DNA from: Phycisphaeraceae bacterium
Lineage (GTDB): Bacteria > Planctomycetota > Phycisphaerae > Phycisphaerales > Phycisphaeraceae
Direction of reading: 5' to 3'
DNA: 15,127 bases
Assembly: GCA_020851395.1 (NCBI GenBank)
Contig: JADZCW010000145.1
Location: forward strand, 1 to 15,127
In this document: positions 12,586 to 15,127 of the stretch, one piece after another
Numbering within the stretch: the first letter of the stretch is position 1
Layout: every line of letters starts with the position of its first letter
Notes under the pieces: generated by a model
What the model saw: only the letters and a program-made list of their open reading frames with translations
Database searches by the model: none
Told to the model about the DNA's origin: nothing
Made by a program: the position numbers and the translations under genes

Positions 12586-14082
12586 CTACCGCCCCGCCGG
12601 CTCCTGCATCGCCAGCGGTTTGCCGGCATCGATCAGCCTCACCGCCTCGACCTGTCCCTGTCGCGCCAGGTCGCACGCCTCGCCAAGGATGCGGGCCGTC
12701 TCCTGCGGGGCGTGGAAGCCCATCGAGTTCTCAGCCGCCACGTAGTCCAATCGCCACTGGGCCTTCCGCTGCAAGTCGCGCGGCTTCGCCAGGGCCTCGT
12801 CCGTCGCCCCAGCCTCCTTGGCCGCGGCGATGGCCTTGATCAGGTCCACCACCGCCACCTCAGCCCGGTCCATCAGGCCAAGCGTCCGGTCCTGGATCGT
12901 CTGCACGCGGGCCTTGAGTTCCTCCTCCGGCACACGGTGGCAGGTCTGGCACGACGCGGCCACGTTCAAGAGCGGGCTCCGCACGTGGTGGTCGCTGACC
13001 TTGATCGCCCCCTCGCGCTTATAAGGCATGTGGCAGTCCGCGCAGGCCACCCCCGCCCGCGCGTGCGTCCCCTGGCTCCACGTCTCAAACTCCGGATGCT
13101 GGGCCTTGAGCACCGGCGCCCCGCTGATCTTGTGCGTCCAATCCTTAAAGCCCACGGCATCGTAGTAAGCCTCCGCCTGCTCCATCTTCAGGCCATTGTG
13201 CCAGGGATACGTGAGGAGCTTGCCCTCGCCCTTGAAGTAGTATTCGACGTGACATTGCCCGCAGGCCATCGACCGCAATTCCTGCCGGCTCGCCATGGTG
13301 TTGGGGTCATACTCGGTCTTGCGATCCCCCTTGCGCCATCGTTCGATGCTCGGCAGGTGCGGCACGGGATCGTCGGACTTCGCCAGCACCACGATCCCGT
13401 TGAGGAACCCCGGCCGCGTGACGCGTAATTGCATCGACCCCGGCTCATGGCAGTCCAGGCAGGTCACCGGATGATCCACGAGCTTGGTCGCCTCGTCGTA
13501 GGGCATCGCGCAGACCTTCTCGAACCCCGCCATGAGCTGCTGCCTCGCCTCGGGGCTCGCCAGCGGATCTTTCAAACTCCCGGGGGCTCCATTCTCGAGC
13601 CCGACCTTGCGATAGGCCGGGATGTTCGACGCGTGGCAGTGCAGGCAGGCCCCGGGCTGCTTGACGGCCTTGACGCGCTCGGTCTCGCGCTGGTCGCTGA
13701 GCATGTAGGCATGCCCGCGCTCCTCGCGGTAGTCGATGCTAAAGGCGTACCCCGCGAAGATCTCCCGCCAGCGCGGGTCCTCGTCGAGCTTCTGGAAGGC
13801 GTCGCTGCCGCCGTGGCGCGTCCGCTCGATGTCCACCGTCCGCCGATAGCTGTCATACTGCCGCGGGAAGTTCTTGCCCCACTCGGCCGCGTCGACCGTC
13901 TCCTCCGTCAGGTCCACGATCTTGAACACCACCTGCTGCCCCTCGTGCTTGCGTTGCTGGATGTTGCCCAGCAGCAGCATCACCGCGAAGGTCAGTAATG
14001 CGACAATCAGGATCGTCGCGGCGAAGAATGCATTGCGGGCGGCGCGGGACGTCTTGGAAGGCGTGGGGGGGGTGTGGGTCAT
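12586..14082 (-). CDS. nrfA: Pentaheme cytochrome c nitrite reductase, CXXCH variant
   Basis: 498 residues, catalysing six-electron reduction of nitrite to ammonium (EC 1.7.2.2) outside the cytoplasmic membrane. One N-terminal helix (about 19-39) serves as anchor or signal. The five heme sites are C146-H150, C208-H212, C274-H278, C347-H351 and C378-H382, in NrfA order and with the normal 31-residue spacing between the last two. Active-site residues are R122 (ERGHAY), Y281 (CGQCHVEYYF) and H329 (LKAQHPEFETW); E280, Y281, K326 and Q328 match the calcium site. The first heme site is CLHCH, whereas the classical enzyme has CXXCK with lysine as axial ligand. It is downstream of nrfH with a gap of 39 nt; GGAG lies 9 nt before the ATG. 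The C-rich start of the coding region (PPTP) is unusual only in composition. Confidence 0.95.
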   Translation of the reverse strand: MTHTPPTPSKTSRAARNAFFAATILIVALLTFAVMLLLGNIQQRKHEGQQVVFKIVDLTEETVDAAEWGKNFPRQYDSYRRTVDIERTRHGGSDAFQKLDEDPRWREIFAGYAFSIDYREERGHAYMLSDQRETERVKAVKQPGACLHCHASNIPAYRKVGLENGAPGSLKDPLASPEARQQLMAGFEKVCAMPYDEATKLVDHPVTCLDCHEPGSMQLRVTRPGFLNGIVVLAKSDDPVPHLPSIERWRKGDRKTEYDPNTMASRQELRSMACGQCHVEYYFKGEGKLLTYPWHNGLKMEQAEAYYDAVGFKDWTHKISGAPVLKAQHPEFETWSQGTHARAGVACADCHMPYKREGAIKVSDHHVRSPLLNVAASCQTCHRVPEEELKARVQTIQDRTLGLMDRAEVAVVDLIKAIAAAKEAGATDEALAKPRDLQRKAQWRLDYVAAENSMGFHAPQETARILGEACDLARQGQVEAVRLIDAGKPLAMQEPAGR

Positions 14083-14121
14083 GGCGATGCTCTCCGCGTG
14101 CAGTGTTCTTGAAGCGCGAAT

Positions 14122-14595
14122 CTACTTCGGCGGCCCGTGCCCGACGCCCGCATGGCAGCGGACGCAGCCGAACAGGTCGCCGGACTTGAGCTCGAAGTGC
14201 TGAGTGATGTTCCCCACCAAGTCCCCGTGGCAGCGCAGGCAGTTGGCCTCGAGCACCGCCGAGTTGGAGGGCTTGATCCGGATCGGCTCGTGGAAATTCT
14301 GGAACGTAAAGGCCGTCGAGTGGTGATACCCGTTGGTCGCCTTGGTCATCCACTTGCCCACGAAGTCGTGCGGCACGTGGCAGTCGTTGCAGGTCGCCAC
14401 CGCGTGGTGCGACGCCTTCTGCCACCCGTCGTACTGCGGCCGCATGATGTGGCAGTTGACGCACACGGCCGGGTCGTCCGACATGTAAGAGAAGCCCTGC
14501 GCGTAATAGAACGTGTACCCGCCCACGCCACCGAGCAGGCCCGTCATGAAGCACACCCCGAAGATCAACGCGCCGACTGGACCAAATCTGCGCAT
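14122..14595 (-). CDS. nrfH: NrfH, tetraheme membrane quinol dehydrogenase (NapC/NirT family)
   Basis: About 157 residues: an N-terminal membrane helix (about 8-30) and four CXXCH sites, counted from the GTG at 14601 as C47-H51, C71-H75, C121-H125 and C146-H150. The first, CVNCHIM, has the Met two residues after the His that ligates heme 1 in known NrfH. The protein oxidises menaquinol and passes electrons to NrfA, the product of the next gene. I prefer the ATG at 14595 with GGGG 5 nt upstream; GTG at 14601 would add two residues. The two genes form a tight nrfHA pair, and a candidate promoter lies upstream. No nrfE, nrfF or nrfG is in the window. Confidence 0.94.
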   Translation of the reverse strand: MRRFGPVGALIFGVCFMTGLLGGVGGYTFYYAQGFSYMSDDPAVCVNCHIMRPQYDGWQKASHHAVATCNDCHVPHDFVGKWMTKATNGYHHSTAFTFQNFHEPIRIKPSNSAVLEANCLRCHGDLVGNITQHFELKSGDLFGCVRCHAGVGHGPPK

Positions 14596-14682
14596 CAGCA
14601 CCCCGCGCTACGATGTCCTGCGCGACGGTCAGCCTGACGATGGGATGGGAACCGGCTGCGAGTCCCGTCGCGCGATGGGCGG

Positions 14683-14711
14683 ATGGTAATGGAACATCAA
14701 GAACCACTCAA
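14683..14711 (-). promoter_or_regulatory. Candidate promoter for nrfHA
   Basis: On the minus strand TTGAGT (14711-14706) and TACCAT (14688-14683) are separated by exactly 17 nt, each 4 of 6 to the sigma70 consensus. The leader would be about 80 nt. An isolated TTGAT half-site falls in the spacer, but there is no second half, so I do not call an FNR/DNR box. Confidence 0.4.
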
Positions 14712-14786
14712 GGTCTTTTTTGGTCCGGTTACGACAATTTCCTGATCCGTCGCGGCGATGACTCACGCGCGTACGTGATGAGCGAT

Positions 14787-14816
14787 TTGATGCCGAGCCC
14801 CCATCTGGCCTAAAAT
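14787..14816 (+). promoter_or_regulatory. Candidate promoter for the thioredoxin gene
   Basis: TTGATG (14787-14792, 4 of 6) and TAAAAT (14811-14816, 5 of 6) with an 18-nt spacer predict a start near 14823, giving a leader of about 23 nt that contains AAGGAG at 14834-14839. It is back-to-back with the nrfHA promoter, about 75 bp apart. Confidence 0.5.
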
Positions 14817-14833
14817 CACCCGCCTCTACAAAC

Positions 14834-14839
14834 AAGGAG
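14834..14839 (+). promoter_or_regulatory. Ribosome binding site of the thioredoxin gene
   Basis: AAGGAG, 6 nt before the ATG at 14846; this fixes the start of the gene, which is cut by the right edge. Confidence 0.8.
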
Positions 14840-14845
14840 TCCCCT

Positions 14846-15127
14846 ATGGCTGGTGGCGCTGTGATGGAACTGACCGATCAGAACTTCGACCAGGAAGTTC
14901 TGCAATCCAAGGTCCCCGTGCTCGTCGACTTCTGGGCCGAGTGGTGCATGCCCTGCCGCATGCTCGCCCCGACCATCGAGGAGTTGGCCAACGAGTTCGG
15001 CGGCAAGATCAAGGTCGGCAAGGTCGACACCGACAACAACCGCGACGTCTCGATCAAGTACAACATCAGCGCCATCCCCACCGTCATGGTCTTCCAGGGC
15101 GGCCAGGTGGTGCAGAAGTTCGTCGGC
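14846..15127 (+). CDS. trxA: Thioredoxin with WCMPC active site (C-terminus beyond window)
   Basis: 94 residues are visible of an expected 105-110. The fold is unmistakable: LTDQNFDQEVL at the start, VPVLVDFWAEWCMPCRMLAP with redox cysteines C34 and C37, VGKVDTDNN, and YNISAIPTVMVFQGG with the cis-proline of AIPT. It reduces disulfides in the cytoplasm, taking electrons from thioredoxin reductase, which is not in the window. The residue between C34 and P36 is Met instead of the usual Gly (WCGPC), a position known to influence redox behaviour. It is divergent from nrfHA, with its own promoter and ribosome site. The symbol is by similarity; a genome may hold several thioredoxins. Confidence 0.94.
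   Translation, partial: MAGGAVMELTDQNFDQEVLQSKVPVLVDFWAEWCMPCRMLAPTIEELANEFGGKIKVGKVDTDNNRDVSIKYNISAIPTVMVFQGGQVVQKFVG

Noticed and set aside
14683..14711. Possible FNR/DNR box upstream of nrfH
   Set aside because: Only one TTGAT half-site; the second half (ATCAA at 4 nt) is absent.
1..15127. CRISPR array, tRNA or rRNA genes, prophage or IS element
   Set aside because: No regularly spaced direct repeats, no tRNA cloverleaf with a recognisable T-loop, and no transposase, integrase or phage structural gene was seen; the only mobile-like elements are the short noncoding repeats listed.

Overview
The window is about 15.1 kb of GC-rich bacterial DNA with strong C/G third-position preference and long antisense shadow frames. 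The gene mix is a beta-glucuronidase-like GH2 enzyme, an FAD_oxidored-type flavoprotein, tiny zinc-ribbon and orphan proteins, a seven-gene Mrp antiporter and nrfHA. Together with palindromic repeats between genes, this suggests a Planctomycetota-type (Phycisphaerae-like) or related PVC-group organism. That assignment is inference: there is no rRNA or marker gene to prove it.

Layout. Positions 1-230 (-) are the start of a response-regulator receiver protein, cut by the window edge. Positions 231-734 carry no convincing gene. From 735 to 3306 (+) come an orphan protein (735-1238), an intrinsic terminator, a GH2 glycosidase with a uronate-recognition NxK motif (1370-3073) and a 66-residue zinc-ribbon protein (3106-3306). 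These converge on two minus-strand genes, a Y-family translesion DNA polymerase (3334-4572) and an FAD-dependent oxidoreductase (4630-6147), each with a plausible promoter of its own.

Positions 6454-12559 (+) hold a complete Mrp/Mnh Na+/H+ antiporter operon in the canonical order A-B-C-D-E-F-G. Its junctions are of two kinds. B/C and D/E overlap, and E/F is separated by 13 nt containing a strong Shine-Dalgarno sequence. The other three, A/B, C/D and F/G, are each filled by a different repeat: a C-rich tract that also occurs at 3311-3340, a nested 23-nt inverted repeat, and an inverted array of CACGGAG units. MnhE is short, lacking the N-terminal helices of the long form.

The antiporter operon converges on nrfHA (minus strand, 14595-12586), a membrane-anchored ammonifying nitrite reductase. 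NrfH (four hemes) should take electrons from the quinone pool and pass them to NrfA (five hemes). NrfA has CXXCH rather than CXXCK at the active-site heme, so it should not need the dedicated NrfEFG lyase. A thioredoxin gene with a WCMPC active site is divergent from nrfH and runs off the right edge.

I do not see a clearly new multi-gene system. The most unusual structure is the coincidence of three different repeats with exactly the three uncoupled junctions of the mrp operon.
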